Below the pieces are notes generated by a model. It did no database searches and was not told where the DNA came from. It saw nothing but the letters and a program-made list of their open reading frames with translations. The position numbers were made by a program, and so were the translations under genes. A DNA stretch of 64,000 nucleotides from Candidatus Omnitrophota bacterium (GTDB taxonomy: Bacteria > Hinthialibacterota > Hinthialibacteria > Hinthialibacterales > Hinthialibacteraceae). The stretch is from contig JBFMBP010000081.1 of NCBI GenBank assembly GCA_040755155.1, positions 1-64,000 on the forward strand, in the 5' to 3' direction. Numbering within the stretch: the stretch's first letter is position 1; every line of letters starts with the position of its first letter. Of the stretch, positions 49,795-58,641 are shown one piece after another.

Positions 49795-50403
49795 CTAAAG
49801 ATACAATCCTTTTTCTTCAATATACCGATAAACGGCGCGGGGAAGCATATATTCGATAGAAAGGCCTTTGCGCCGCCGTTCCCGGATATCCGAAGAGGAG
49901 ATGTCGATCAATGGCATATCGACATGGCATATGCGTTCTGCTTCGGCGGAGGATTGGCCGTCATTTTGCTTCTGAAAACCAGGACGGGAAAATATGGCGA
50001 CGCAGAATTCTTGCAGCAGCTTATCGCCGTCTTTCCATGTCTTCAACCGGTTTTTCCAGTCCTCTCCCGTAAGGAGATTGATTTCGGCGTCCGGAAAAAC
50101 TTCGTCCCGCAGATAGCGCAACGTATCGATGGTATAACAGAATTTTCCCTGTTCGATCTCGTAGCTGCAGATTTCGAAACGGGGATTGGACTCGGCGGCC
50201 AGACGCAGCATCTCGAGCCTGTCTTCTCCCGACGCCACGTTGGATTCGTTCTTATAATGCGCCACTCCCCCCGACGGGATGAAAATCACCCGGTCCAGCG
50301 AGAGCGATTCCAAAGCGGTTTGCGCCAAAATCAAATGGGCGATATGCACGGGATCGAATCCGCCGCCATAGACTCCGATGCGCTTCAACGGGATGCGTTC
50401 CAT
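49795..50403 (-). CDS. nadD: Nicotinate-nucleotide adenylyltransferase
   Basis: NadD adenylates nicotinate mononucleotide in NAD synthesis. The 202-residue chain has the nucleotidyltransferase start 'RIGVYGGGFDPVHIAHL' with the HxxH-type motif, 'IFIPSGGVAHYK', 'LLTGEDW' and the second motif 'ISSSDIRERRRKG', in which ISSTxIR is usual. Length is typical. AAGGAA precedes the ATG at 50403. It lies downstream of proA, from which it is separated by a 180-base repeat element. Confidence 0.94.
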   Translation of the reverse strand: MERIPLKRIGVYGGGFDPVHIAHLILAQTALESLSLDRVIFIPSGGVAHYKNESNVASGEDRLEMLRLAAESNPRFEICSYEIEQGKFCYTIDTLRYLRDEVFPDAEINLLTGEDWKNRLKTWKDGDKLLQEFCVAIFSRPGFQKQNDGQSSAEAERICHVDMPLIDISSSDIRERRRKGLSIEYMLPRAVYRYIEEKGLYL

Positions 50404-50426
50404 CGATTCCTTCCGTTGGAGAAGTT

Positions 50427-50584
50427 ATACCAATTCCATTGAAAATTGTAACTAATAATTCCCTCGCACTTTGGGAGAGGGCTAGGGTGAGGGAATATTC
50501 GCTTAATACTACCAACCCTCACCTAACCTCTCCCACTCTTGGGAGAGGAATATAAAAAGCGGCAAAATCAAAGGCGATTGGTAT
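50427..50584. mobile_element. MITE-like element between nadD and proA (family B subtype)
   Basis: ATACCAAT (50427-50434) and ATTGGTAT (50577-50584) are the ends, with weaker symmetry further in. The interior has paired hairpins built on CTCTCCCACTCTTGGGAGAG and CCTCGCACTTTGGGAGAGG, similar in design to family B. The right end reaches the first base of the proA stop codon (50584-50586). Confidence 0.5.
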
Positions 50585-51867
50585 TATTCCCGCAGATGTC
50601 CTTCGCCTAGTACTACGAATTTCTCGCAGGTCAATTCCACTAGCCCCATCGGCCCGCGCGCATGGAGCTTATCCGTGGATATCCCCATCTCCGCTCCCAG
50701 CCCGTATTCGCCGCCGTCCGAAAAGCGCGTGGAAGCGTTCACCATCACCGACGACGAATCCACATCCCGCAAAAAGCGCATAGCAGCGGAATAATGGTTG
50801 GTAACGATGGCGTCGGTATGGGCGGACGAATGAAGGGCGATATGATCGATCGCCTCGTCCATGCTATCTACGATTTTCACAGCAACGATAAGATCGAGAT
50901 ATTCCGTATCCCAATCCTCCGGCGTTGCGGCTATCACGGCGGGATCGATCTTTTGCGTCCGTTCGCAGCCTCTGATTTCCACACGGTTCCGCTTCAAATC
51001 CGCAATCAGATTTTTCAGAAAATCCCCCGCCATCGCTTGATGAACAAGAAAGGTTTCGGCGGCGTTGCATACTCCTGGACGTTGGATTTTGGCGTTCATG
51101 CAGATTTTATGCGCCATCTCCGCATCGGCGTCCTTGTCCACATAAACATGGCAGTTGCCATCGTAATGCTTCAGAACGGGAATTGTCGCCAGTTCTACGA
51201 CGGTTTCGATCAGCGACTTGCCTCCACGCGGAATAATTACATCAACTAAACCGTTTAACCGGCACATCAACCGCACCGCCTCCCGGTCCGTCGTCTCGAT
51301 AAACGAAACCGCCGCCGCTGGCAGGCCGCATTCCTTCAACGCCTCTTGCAGAATCCAGGCCAAGGCGATGTTGGAATGAATCGCTTCCGAACCGCCTCGC
51401 AGCAGGATGGCGTTACCTGATTTCAGACATAACGCCGCCGCGTCCGCCGTCACGTTGGGACGCGATTCGTAGATCAATCCAATCACGCCTATCGGAACCC
51501 GCATCTTCCCAACCCGCAATCCATTCGGACGCACGCGCATCTGCGTAATCTCTCCCGCTGGATCGGGCAGCGCGGCGACTTCTTCCAACATTTTCGCGAT
51601 GCCTTCGATACGCTTATCCGACAGTTCAAGCCTGTCCAACATCGCTGAGGATAAACCTTTCTCGAGTCCGTAGGTCAGATCGAAGCGGTTTTTTTCTTGG
51701 ATGGAGGCTCTCTGCTCCCGCATCCGCTCCGCCGCCGTCATAAGCGCGCGATTTTTCAGGTTAGTAGAAACGCCGGCTAAAACGCGGGAAGCTTTTTTCG
51801 CCTCTTCCGCTTTATGCCGGATATAAGTTTCCAAGTTTTCTATGGAGTTGGGGCTATTGTTCGTCAT
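50584..51867 (-). CDS. proA: Glutamate-5-semialdehyde dehydrogenase
   Basis: ProA reduces glutamyl 5-phosphate to glutamate semialdehyde in proline synthesis. The 427-residue aldehyde-dehydrogenase-fold protein has 'KMRVPIGVIGLIYESRPNV', 'LKSGNAILLRGGSEAIHSN', 'VDVIIPRGGKSLI', the catalytic Cys in 'RPGVCNAAETFLV' and 'VNASTRFSDGGEYGLGAEMG'. The ATG at 51867 was chosen over a longer TTG-initiated frame. The kinase partner proB is not visible here, although a proBA pair is usual. Confidence 0.95.
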   Translation of the reverse strand: MTNNSPNSIENLETYIRHKAEEAKKASRVLAGVSTNLKNRALMTAAERMREQRASIQEKNRFDLTYGLEKGLSSAMLDRLELSDKRIEGIAKMLEEVAALPDPAGEITQMRVRPNGLRVGKMRVPIGVIGLIYESRPNVTADAAALCLKSGNAILLRGGSEAIHSNIALAWILQEALKECGLPAAAVSFIETTDREAVRLMCRLNGLVDVIIPRGGKSLIETVVELATIPVLKHYDGNCHVYVDKDADAEMAHKICMNAKIQRPGVCNAAETFLVHQAMAGDFLKNLIADLKRNRVEIRGCERTQKIDPAVIAATPEDWDTEYLDLIVAVKIVDSMDEAIDHIALHSSAHTDAIVTNHYSAAMRFLRDVDSSSVMVNASTRFSDGGEYGLGAEMGISTDKLHARGPMGLVELTCEKFVVLGEGHLRE

Positions 51868-52235
51868 TGTTCGCCTCGCTGTTGTCAGAATCAGGATATC
51901 CAAGATGAAAGGATGGCCAGGATTTTTTTATACTGAATATCCAGATAATCCTGATTCCAACAAACAAACAACCGTCGATACATAATTAGGAAGAGTAGGC
52001 TCAAAGCCTAATCCGCCATTCTTCTATTTATATCGCTGTTTTTGAATTATAGATGGTATGCTGCCGGAATTTTAAGTCTTGAATCGGGATTCGTTGGAAA
52101 AAGAGGCGCCCCGCAGGACATTCTATATTTTTTTGCTCAAGGATTCTTCTATTCTGCCGATAATCGATAACGGGATAGTATATCCATATGTAGAATTGCG
52201 TCTTGAATCCGGCGGCAAGGCATCATTAACGGCGA
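51868..52235. other. Intergenic region upstream of proA
   Basis: About 370 bases between divergent genes. A short TAGGCTCAAAGCCTA hairpin lies near 51991-52005. No gene or RNA can be supported. Confidence 0.45.
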
Positions 52236-53012
52236 ATGGCAATGGTTAACGGACCGACCGCCATAGGGAGTTCTCCCCAGATTCATTATCGCCCCGATCC
52301 TGGCGAACCCGCCGTCCGTTTGTCCGCGCCTCCCCAGCAAACTGCAGGACTGGTTACGGCGCAAGAACAGCGAAACGAAACCCGCTTGCGTTCGCGAGCC
52401 ATCATTAGCGGTCAGGATATTCTTTACTCCAAGCGCACGTTTACCTTAAGTTACGGCGATGGATCGCCTGTCTACAATGCGGGATTGACCACCGTCGTCA
52501 CCCGTTCCGATGCCAACGGCTTTTTGCCCGACAATCCGCTCCAATCGGCGGACGCTCAGGGAAATGGCGGCAATGGACAAGAAGACGGGGAGAATGTGGA
52601 CGCCGCCAATGGCGTCCAACCAGCCTCCAATCCCCAACAAGCGCTGCAACCCACGGAAGACGAACTCAACCAAACCAAACAGGACTTGGAAAACGACGAC
52701 GCCCGCCTGGCGCGCAACCTCGCCCGGGCGCAACTCGAGCAAGGGCAAGCCATGCAAAGCGGCAATCCCATCCAATTCGAACAGGCTCAACGCAAGCAGC
52801 AGGAGATCGCACGCCAATTGGAAGAAAACGAAAAGGATAAACGCGAAGTCGAGCTGGACAAAATGGCGGTCAAGATGCAAGACGCTCTCGATTCCGCCGG
52901 GGCCGATGTGGAAGAAAATGGAAACACCGTTGCGGGAATGCTTGATGCTTTATTCGGATTGAGAAACGGTTCTTCGGCTCTTGCCGGAACTTTCTTCTCC
53001 CAACCCAAATAA
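52236..53012 (+). CDS. Hypothetical protein with a helical Gln/Asn-rich centre
   Basis: I recognise no family for this 258-residue protein. It has no signal peptide. The first 95 residues are strand-rich ('SGQDILYSKRTFTLSYGDGS'). A Gly/Asn/Gln-rich low-complexity linker follows (about 95-135), then a strongly charged, probably coiled-coil helix (about 140-220, 'TKQDLENDDARLARNLARAQ'). It ends in a short mixed tail. The start has no strong SD. Function unknown; it is transcribed alone. Confidence 0.6.
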   Translation: MAMVNGPTAIGSSPQIHYRPDPGEPAVRLSAPPQQTAGLVTAQEQRNETRLRSRAIISGQDILYSKRTFTLSYGDGSPVYNAGLTTVVTRSDANGFLPDNPLQSADAQGNGGNGQEDGENVDAANGVQPASNPQQALQPTEDELNQTKQDLENDDARLARNLARAQLEQGQAMQSGNPIQFEQAQRKQQEIARQLEENEKDKREVELDKMAVKMQDALDSAGADVEENGNTVAGMLDALFGLRNGSSALAGTFFSQPK

Positions 53013-53096
53013 TCTCTCCTTCTCCAAGAAAAAAGGGCGAGCGTCCGGCTCGCCCTACGAGATGTTCTCGTTGATCCGTTGGCGGAAAAAAAGTTA

Positions 53097-53711
53097 TTAC
53101 TTTGCATCTCCGCCGGATTGTATTCCTAAGAGATTGAAAATCGGGTCGATCATCCACTTAAAGTAATTTTTGTAGATCATAGACAGGGATATCGTATCCC
53201 AAAAGGCGATTAATACTCCCAGAATCACCAACAAAACCACGACGTTAGCGATGATTTTCACAGAACCGCCAGCGAAGAAATCGGCGGCTTTTTCTTTCGA
53301 GGATTTTGTGGGTACTTTCGTTTTTCTGCCCCGGAGAATGCGGTCGCGGTCGCACTCCAGCGATCCCAGCGTCTCGTTAAGAAGGATATTGGCGTCGTGC
53401 CATTCGATCAGGGTTTTATTGACTTCCAGCGGACTGAGATTATGGAAGCCGCTTAGAGTAATCGTCCGTTTCACGGTGGTGAGGATCGACTGTCCGATAT
53501 GAAAATCCTTCTTGATCAATTTCATGAACTGGCCGTGGTGTTCGGCGACGACTTGCTTGATCTGCTGAAATTCCGGATCGAGTTTTTTGATATCTTCGTC
53601 GGCTCCGTAAAAGGAAGTCGTTAGGATTTTGTAGAACTTATGCCAGATTTTCATCAACATCTGGATTTCGTCCATTTCCTCTTCTATTTCTTTTATGGGT
53701 ACAGTAGCCAC
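53097..53711 (-). CDS. Hypothetical protein with one C-terminal membrane segment
   Basis: This 204-residue protein starts with GTG at 53711, supported by a strong AGGAGG seven bases upstream. Residues 1-145 are helical and soluble ('EMDEIQMLMKIWHKFYKILT', with 'HDANILLNETLGSLECDRDR'). A single hydrophobic segment lies near 157-175 ('IIANVVVLLVILGVLIAFW'), followed by a short amphipathic end. The topology suggests a tail-anchored or signal-anchor protein. No family recognised. Confidence 0.65.
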   Translation of the reverse strand: MATVPIKEIEEEMDEIQMLMKIWHKFYKILTTSFYGADEDIKKLDPEFQQIKQVVAEHHGQFMKLIKKDFHIGQSILTTVKRTITLSGFHNLSPLEVNKTLIEWHDANILLNETLGSLECDRDRILRGRKTKVPTKSSKEKAADFFAGGSVKIIANVVVLLVILGVLIAFWDTISLSMIYKNYFKWMIDPIFNLLGIQSGGDAK

Positions 53712-53911
53712 GTCTTAACCTCCTGTCCGTTCCGAAAAAATAACGCTTCCACGAAGACCCGGCTGCGTCATGGCGCAATAGGAATATATATCTTGATTTC
53801 TCGCTTTCGAAAAGAGACGCGGCCTATTTTCTTTCTTCTCTTAGGAACATCCCGCCCCTGGTTCGCGGGCTTGAGCAGGAGAAAACCGATGCTTTTTGGA
53901 AGAGTAAGTAG

Positions 53912-53937
53912 AAGAGCCATCTTGGCTCTTTCTTTTT
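53912..53937 (+). terminator. Terminator-like hairpin
   Basis: AAGAGCCA and TGGCTCTT form a perfect 8-base stem with a 3-base loop, followed by TCTTTTT. A second small hairpin (AGAGGC...GCCTCT) lies just downstream. No gene ends close by on this strand, so it may be a leader attenuator or part of a repeat ahead of the pseudopilin gene. Confidence 0.4.
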
Positions 53938-54093
53938 CCACGAAAGAGGCTGGATGCCTCTTCTCCCCGGAGCGGCGAATAAATTATGGAGCGCCATGAG
54001 AATAAAGGTTGACTTTTTGCTGTGAAATCTGTTAAAAACGATGATAAAATAGATTTATATAATTTATATTCTATGGTTGTCCAGGAGTGGGAA

Positions 54094-54705
54094 ATGAAAA
54101 ATCGGTCGTCAGGTTTTACGTTAATCGAACTGCTTATCGTCGTAGCCATTATCGGCATTCTGGCGGCGATCGCCGTACCCAACTTTCTCAACGCCCAAGC
54201 GCGGGCCAAACTGGCCCAATGCTATGGCAATATGGCTTCATTGCGCACCGCTATCGGAATGTATGAAGCCGATAAAGGCTGGGCGCCGTGGGATAGGGGA
54301 ACGGAATATGCCAATGGCAGTAGTTATATCTCGCTGACGACGCCGGTGGCATATCTTAGCGGATGGGGCGTAGTATCGGATATCTTTCCTCCCAAAAACA
54401 ATATCGACCAGCGCAAGTATTACGACTACGGCGCGCCGTTGCGCTATGGGGCGGAGCCGGATACCGCCGCCGGTCAAGAACGTATCAGGGAATATAAAGC
54501 CGCAGGCGTCAGTTATGTCGTCAGTTCTTCCGGTCCCGATGGCGATACCGATTGGCCGTGGACCAGTTGGGCTGTCGGTCTTCGCGTCTTGAATACGCCC
54601 CAAAAAGCGGGAAGCAATGGCGACGGCGGAGCGTTTTTCTCCGTCAGCAACGGGCTGATTTCCGGCGGCGACATCGTCAGCACCAGCGCAAAAACGTATC
54701 AATAA
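54094..54705 (+). CDS. Type II secretion/type IV pilus pseudopilin-like protein
   Basis: A short basic leader (MKNRSSG) is followed by 'FTLIELLIVVAIIGILAAIA', the prepilin cleavage site and membrane helix. The 203-residue chain then has 'CYGNMASLRTAIGMYEADKG', Trp-rich segments ('WAPWDRG') and a C-terminus with 'VSSSGPDGDTDWP' and 'GLISGGDIVSTS', the GPDG...GDI pattern of pseudopilins. Similarity to the protein at 18 kb is strongest in the N-terminal helix. AGGAG lies ahead of the ATG at 54094. No secretion machinery is adjacent. Confidence 0.9.
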   Translation: MKNRSSGFTLIELLIVVAIIGILAAIAVPNFLNAQARAKLAQCYGNMASLRTAIGMYEADKGWAPWDRGTEYANGSSYISLTTPVAYLSGWGVVSDIFPPKNNIDQRKYYDYGAPLRYGAEPDTAAGQERIREYKAAGVSYVVSSSGPDGDTDWPWTSWAVGLRVLNTPQKAGSNGDGGAFFSVSNGLISGGDIVSTSAKTYQ

Positions 54706-54966
54706 AAATTAAAAGAATATTTTTACAATCGATTCGCATGTTTATAGATGAATCCGGCGCAGCTTTGTAAATAACAAGCGGCGCCGGTTACGTTTGTCTT
54801 TTACGAAACGTTTTCCCATTATATCGGTTCCATGCTCGGCAAAGGAACCGTTTTTTGTATAGGTATTATCCAAATTCCATGCGATCGTTGGGAGATAAAG
54901 ATAAGGAAGAGAAGTTGGCCAATAATTTGCTATTTATATAACATTATTTTCTTGGAGTTCATCCCT

Positions 54967-56640
54967 ATGAAAAATTCTTTCGCCTTTTATCTCGCCGCTT
55001 GCGCTGTTTTTTCCCTTTCTGCCGCTTCGGAACCCATCTCCTATAATTTAGCGGCTGAACGCGCCGGACGGCTCTTTGAAAATCTCCAATTGGATATCCC
55101 CCGCGCTCAACCTATCTTTCTGCAAAAAATGAAATTAGGCCAAGAGTGGCTGGAGGCATTGCGATCCTTGACGGCGGAGAACGCTCATGATGGCGCTGAT
55201 GGCGTCGTCAAGTGGCTTATGGTATGGAATCGCTGCCGTTATGGTTCGTCGCCTTCCACGCTGATCTCCCGCGATGCTTATCGGCTGCGCGACCAATTTG
55301 CTATAAATGCGGCGGATTCCGCCAAAATCAAGGAAAGTCTGCCTTCCCTGGAGCCAATCGTCTCCGAATTGCTATATGAACTGGAAGCCATCGACCGCAT
55401 CGAACGCTGCCGCCGCCGGGATATAACCATTCAAGTCGTCGATAAAAACGGACATCCTGCGCCCGGCGCCCGCGTTGCGCTCCAACAGACGCGCCACGAT
55501 TTTCTTTTCGGATGCAATGTCTTCCGCTGGGAAGAAAGGGAGACGCCTTCGCAGCAATCCTATCGCCGTCTCTTCGCCCAATTAATGAATTTCGCCACCA
55601 TAGGTTTTTATTGGCCCGCCTACGAGCGAGCGCCCGGCCAAACGCGCCGCGCCTATGCGGCTGGGGCTGCGAAATGGTGCTTGGAGAATGGCATTATCGT
55701 TAAAGGGCATCCCTTGGTTTGGAATTTCACCGATCCTTCCTGGCTGCCGGAGGATCCTGATAAAGCCCAGCCATTGCTTATGGCGCGCATCAAGCGCGAG
55801 ATCGAAGATTTCAAAGGCTTGATCGAAATTTGGGACGTCGTCAACGAAGCCACGGTTTTCGACCGGAAATCCTTTTTGCAGCGCGCTCCCAAAACTACCC
55901 GGCTTTGGCAAAAGGCCGGGCAGATGGAATTGACGATCGAAGCCTTCAAGACGGCGCGAAAAGCCAATCCAAGAGCCGAACTCGTCATCAACGATTATTA
56001 TCTCCACAATCGCGAGCAAGCCGATAACGATTCTTCCATCGAAGGCGAAAAACATGAAATCTATGAGGACGTCCTTGAAGCCCTCGTCGAAGAAAACGGC
56101 GAACCTCTTTACGATATCATTGGCGTTCAATCCCACATGCACAACGGGGCATGGCCTACGAAACATATCCTTTCCGTCGTCGACCGTTTTGCGAATTACA
56201 AAAAACCTCTCCACTTCACCGAAACCACCATTGTTTCCGGCACTAAAAAGGAGAAAGAACAATGGGAAACGACAATGGAAGGCGAATGGCGTCAAGCGGA
56301 AGAAGTCGAACGCTTTTACCGGACGGTTTTCTCCTGTCCGCAGGTGGAAGCGCTAACATGGTGGGATTTCTCCGACGACCGCGCCTGGCAGGGCGCCCCG
56401 GCGGGCTTGATCCGCAAGGACATGTCGCCCAAGTCCGCCTATGAGCGCTTGTTATCATTGATTAAAGGTGAATGGTGGACTCAGGAAGAGTTCCTATACG
56501 AAGCCGAACCAGTCCGGACGCGCGCATTTTTAGGAGATTATACTGTTGCCATTACCTCCAAAGATGGAAAAAAATGGGAAAGAAAATTTTCTCTTCAGCG
56601 GGGAGAAGAACCGATCGACATTACAATCCGCATGGATTGA
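54967..56640 (+). CDS. GH10 family endo-1,4-beta-xylanase, secreted
   Basis: A signal peptide (residues 1-20) precedes an N-terminal helical region (about 25-150) and a short strand-rich module ('ITIQVVDKNGHPAPGARVAL', 152-171). A GH10 (beta/alpha)8 domain follows. The acid/base is Glu294 in 'WDVVNEATVF' and the nucleophile is Glu419 in 'LHFTETTI'. Conserved 'KGHPLVWN' and 'QSHMH' are also present. It should hydrolyse xylan or a similar beta-1,4-linked chain outside the cytoplasm. The ATG at 54967 was chosen for the signal peptide. The N-terminal region of about 150 residues has no name I can give. It lies upstream of a Tat oxidoreductase but with a 154-base gap. Confidence 0.88.
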   Translation: MKNSFAFYLAACAVFSLSAASEPISYNLAAERAGRLFENLQLDIPRAQPIFLQKMKLGQEWLEALRSLTAENAHDGADGVVKWLMVWNRCRYGSSPSTLISRDAYRLRDQFAINAADSAKIKESLPSLEPIVSELLYELEAIDRIERCRRRDITIQVVDKNGHPAPGARVALQQTRHDFLFGCNVFRWEERETPSQQSYRRLFAQLMNFATIGFYWPAYERAPGQTRRAYAAGAAKWCLENGIIVKGHPLVWNFTDPSWLPEDPDKAQPLLMARIKREIEDFKGLIEIWDVVNEATVFDRKSFLQRAPKTTRLWQKAGQMELTIEAFKTARKANPRAELVINDYYLHNREQADNDSSIEGEKHEIYEDVLEALVEENGEPLYDIIGVQSHMHNGAWPTKHILSVVDRFANYKKPLHFTETTIVSGTKKEKEQWETTMEGEWRQAEEVERFYRTVFSCPQVEALTWWDFSDDRAWQGAPAGLIRKDMSPKSAYERLLSLIKGEWWTQEEFLYEAEPVRTRAFLGDYTVAITSKDGKKWERKFSLQRGEEPIDITIRMD

Positions 56641-56794
56641 TTTTCGTTTTGCGTTGGGAAAATGAATTCCCGTTTAGGATGCAGCCTTGCTCATGCGGCG
56701 ATGAAGGAGGATTATAACAGAGTGCAGGCGGGACCTCCGCGTTCCCTGCGCGTTTCATGAGTTATTAACCATTTCAAATCGAGGGAGAGACGGA

Positions 56795-58036
56795 ATGACG
56801 AGTCCGAATCGAATGAATCGAAGAAGTTTCTTGGCGAAGAACGGAAGAGCGGCTTCTATGCTGGCGTCCGCGTCGTTGCTGGCCCCATCGCTCCGATCGG
56901 CGGCGGCGAACGATAAAATCCGCATGGGCTTGATCGGCTGCGGCGGTCGAGGCAGCCATCTTATGCTCATGACCCAACAGATCGATCCCGCCGTTCAATT
57001 CGCCGCCGTATGCGACGCCTCCGAACTCAAACGCAACCAGGCATTGGAGAAAGCCGCTCCCGGCGCGCAATCGTTCGTCGATCATCGCAAACTTTTGGAA
57101 ATGAAAGAGATCGACGCCGTCGTCATCGCGACTCCCGAACATTTGCACGGTCCCCAGTTGATGGACGCCGTGGCGGCGGGCAAGGACGTTTACGTCGAGA
57201 AGCCGATGACCTACTCGGTGGAAGAAGGCGTTCGCATCATTAACGCCGTGCGCAAAACCGACCGCATTGTGCAAGCCGGAATGCAGCGCCGCAGCGCGCC
57301 TATGTGCATCGAAGCCAAAAAACTGGTGGATCAGGGCATCCTGGGCGATGTAACTCTGGTTCGAGCGCAATGGTATTGGAACGTTCCACCGCTTAGTCCC
57401 GAATGGAAAGTACAAGGCGACTTCAACTGGGAACTCTTCCTCGGTTCCGCACCCAAGCGGCCTTTCGATCCGATTCGCGCCGCGCAGTGGAATTGGTATT
57501 GGGACTATTCCGGCGGCATGGTAACCGGCCAAGGCGTGCATTTAATGGACTTGATTCAATGGTTCATGGGCAAAGGCGTTCCCCGCTCGGCGTCGATGCA
57601 GGGCGACTCGTATATTCTCGGCGGTGAATGCCCGGACGTTTTCAGCGTGAACTACGAATACGACGGCTTTACAGCGTCTTGGATTCTTTCCTACAACAAC
57701 AGTTTCGATAATGGCTGGAAGGTAACCTTCCACGGAACCAAAGGAACGCTGGTCATCGGCGAACCCATATTCGCCGAAGGCGAAACGGGCTACCGTATTT
57801 ATAAAGAGTACTGGCGGGATGTGGAGAATCGCGTTCCTATCTACAAGAGCGAAGAGGGGCTTCCCACCGAGCCGCATATCGTCAACTGGCTGGATTGCAT
57901 GCGCACCCGCAAGCAGCCGAACGCCCCCGTCGAAGTAGGGCACACCGCCGCCGCCCCTTGCCATTTGGCCATCGCCGCTTTTCGTAACAAGACGGTTGCT
58001 AAACTTGATAAGGAGTGCACGAAGGTAACGCTGTAA
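56795..58036 (+). CDS. Tat-exported Gfo/Idh/MocA family oxidoreductase
   Basis: The N-terminus carries a twin-arginine signal (NRRSFLAK, followed by an Ala-rich hydrophobic stretch). The Rossmann domain starts at 'KIRMGLIGCGGRGSHLML' and has 'VATPEHLHG'-type and 'VYVEKPMTYSVEEG' motifs with the catalytic Lys of EKP. 'GGMVTGQGVHLMDLIQWF' lies in the C-terminal sheet domain with the usual His. Related Tat-exported proteins are frequent in PVC and allied phyla, where they are thought to oxidise sugars or cyclitols outside the cytoplasm with a tightly bound cofactor. GAGGGAGA precedes the ATG. Substrate unknown. Confidence 0.9.
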   Translation: MTSPNRMNRRSFLAKNGRAASMLASASLLAPSLRSAAANDKIRMGLIGCGGRGSHLMLMTQQIDPAVQFAAVCDASELKRNQALEKAAPGAQSFVDHRKLLEMKEIDAVVIATPEHLHGPQLMDAVAAGKDVYVEKPMTYSVEEGVRIINAVRKTDRIVQAGMQRRSAPMCIEAKKLVDQGILGDVTLVRAQWYWNVPPLSPEWKVQGDFNWELFLGSAPKRPFDPIRAAQWNWYWDYSGGMVTGQGVHLMDLIQWFMGKGVPRSASMQGDSYILGGECPDVFSVNYEYDGFTASWILSYNNSFDNGWKVTFHGTKGTLVIGEPIFAEGETGYRIYKEYWRDVENRVPIYKSEEGLPTEPHIVNWLDCMRTRKQPNAPVEVGHTAAAPCHLAIAAFRNKTVAKLDKECTKVTL

Positions 58037-58069
58037 GAAGGGAATTATATACCTAACAATAGGAAAAAT

Positions 58070-58102
58070 GGTGGGCTACGCTTCGCTTTGAGCCCACCCT
58101 AC
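58070..58102 (-). repeat. Palindromic repeat family A, copy 4
   Basis: GGTGGGCTACGCTTCGC, then TTTGAGCCCACCCTAC; inverse orientation of copy 2 and nearly identical to it. It lies 33 bases after the oxidoreductase stop codon. Confidence 0.75.
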
Positions 58103-58120
58103 GCAGCTATAGAAATGAAG

Positions 58121-58145
58121 GATGGGTCGCGTTTTTTGACCCATC
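58121..58145. repeat. Stem-loop GATGGGTC/GACCCATC
   Basis: Perfect 8-base arms around a 9-base loop (CGCGTTTTTT-type) between two convergent genes; possibly a bidirectional 3' end or part of the neighbouring repeat cluster. Confidence 0.5.
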
Positions 58146-58203
58146 GATATTTATCCGTATTTAATGGATCAATTAACACGATCCATCTTACGATCTGAAT
58201 TAT

Positions 58204-58455
58204 TTAAACCGCCGTCATCTTCTCTTGATAGAAAAGATGCCGAATGAGGAGAATTTGCAGATTGGGATGGAGTCCCTTGAGGAAGGAGCGGCGGGCTTCA
58301 AATTGGGGGGTATGCGCTAGTTTTTCGCAGGCGCTTAATAGGGCGGAGAGATTATCCCACTTACGTTCTTCGAATTCCTCATCCGGCAGGTTTTCCGCCT
58401 GCGTTACGATTTCGGAACCAAGGATTCGGATTAAATCATCCCGTGAAATCATCAT
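58204..58455 (-). CDS. Small hypothetical protein
   Basis: This 83-residue protein (MMISRDDLIRILGSEIV...) looks entirely helical, with 'ENLPDEEFEERKWDNLSALL' and a basic C-terminal part. No family is recognised. The ATGs at 58455 and 58452 are the first sensible starts, because the frame upstream runs into a family B repeat. It lies downstream of asd on the same strand, with the repeat between them. It could be a small helical regulator or antitoxin-like protein. Confidence 0.5.
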   Translation of the reverse strand: MMISRDDLIRILGSEIVTQAENLPDEEFEERKWDNLSALLSACEKLAHTPQFEARRSFLKGLHPNLQILLIRHLFYQEKMTAV

Positions 58456-58535
58456 AGCGCCGCCTCGCCGATCGGCGGAATCAAGGGAAGGACGGAGGCG
58501 GCGCCCCCGTCCTTCATTTTGGACACTCTTTTTTC

Positions 58536-58625
58536 TCTCCCAAGCTTGGGGGGAGTTAGAGGGGGGTGATTTTGTTGAATTTAAAACAACCCCCTCCTTA
58601 GCCTCCCCCAAACTTGGGGGAGGAA
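58536..58625. repeat. Family B core copy 3
   Basis: CCCAAGCTTGGGGGGAGTTA and a mirrored CCTCCCCCAAACTTGGGGGAGG flank an AT-rich spacer, as in copies at 5.3 and 49.5 kb. The CTCTTGCAAAA ends are absent, so this is a core-only or truncated copy, 16 bases from the asd 3' end. Confidence 0.65.
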
Positions 58626-58641
58626 TGAAGGAAATACGCGA

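Noticed and set aside
58456-58611. Longer form of the small protein at 58204, starting at 58611
   Set aside because: The extra residues are encoded by the family B repeat and a GC-rich spacer.
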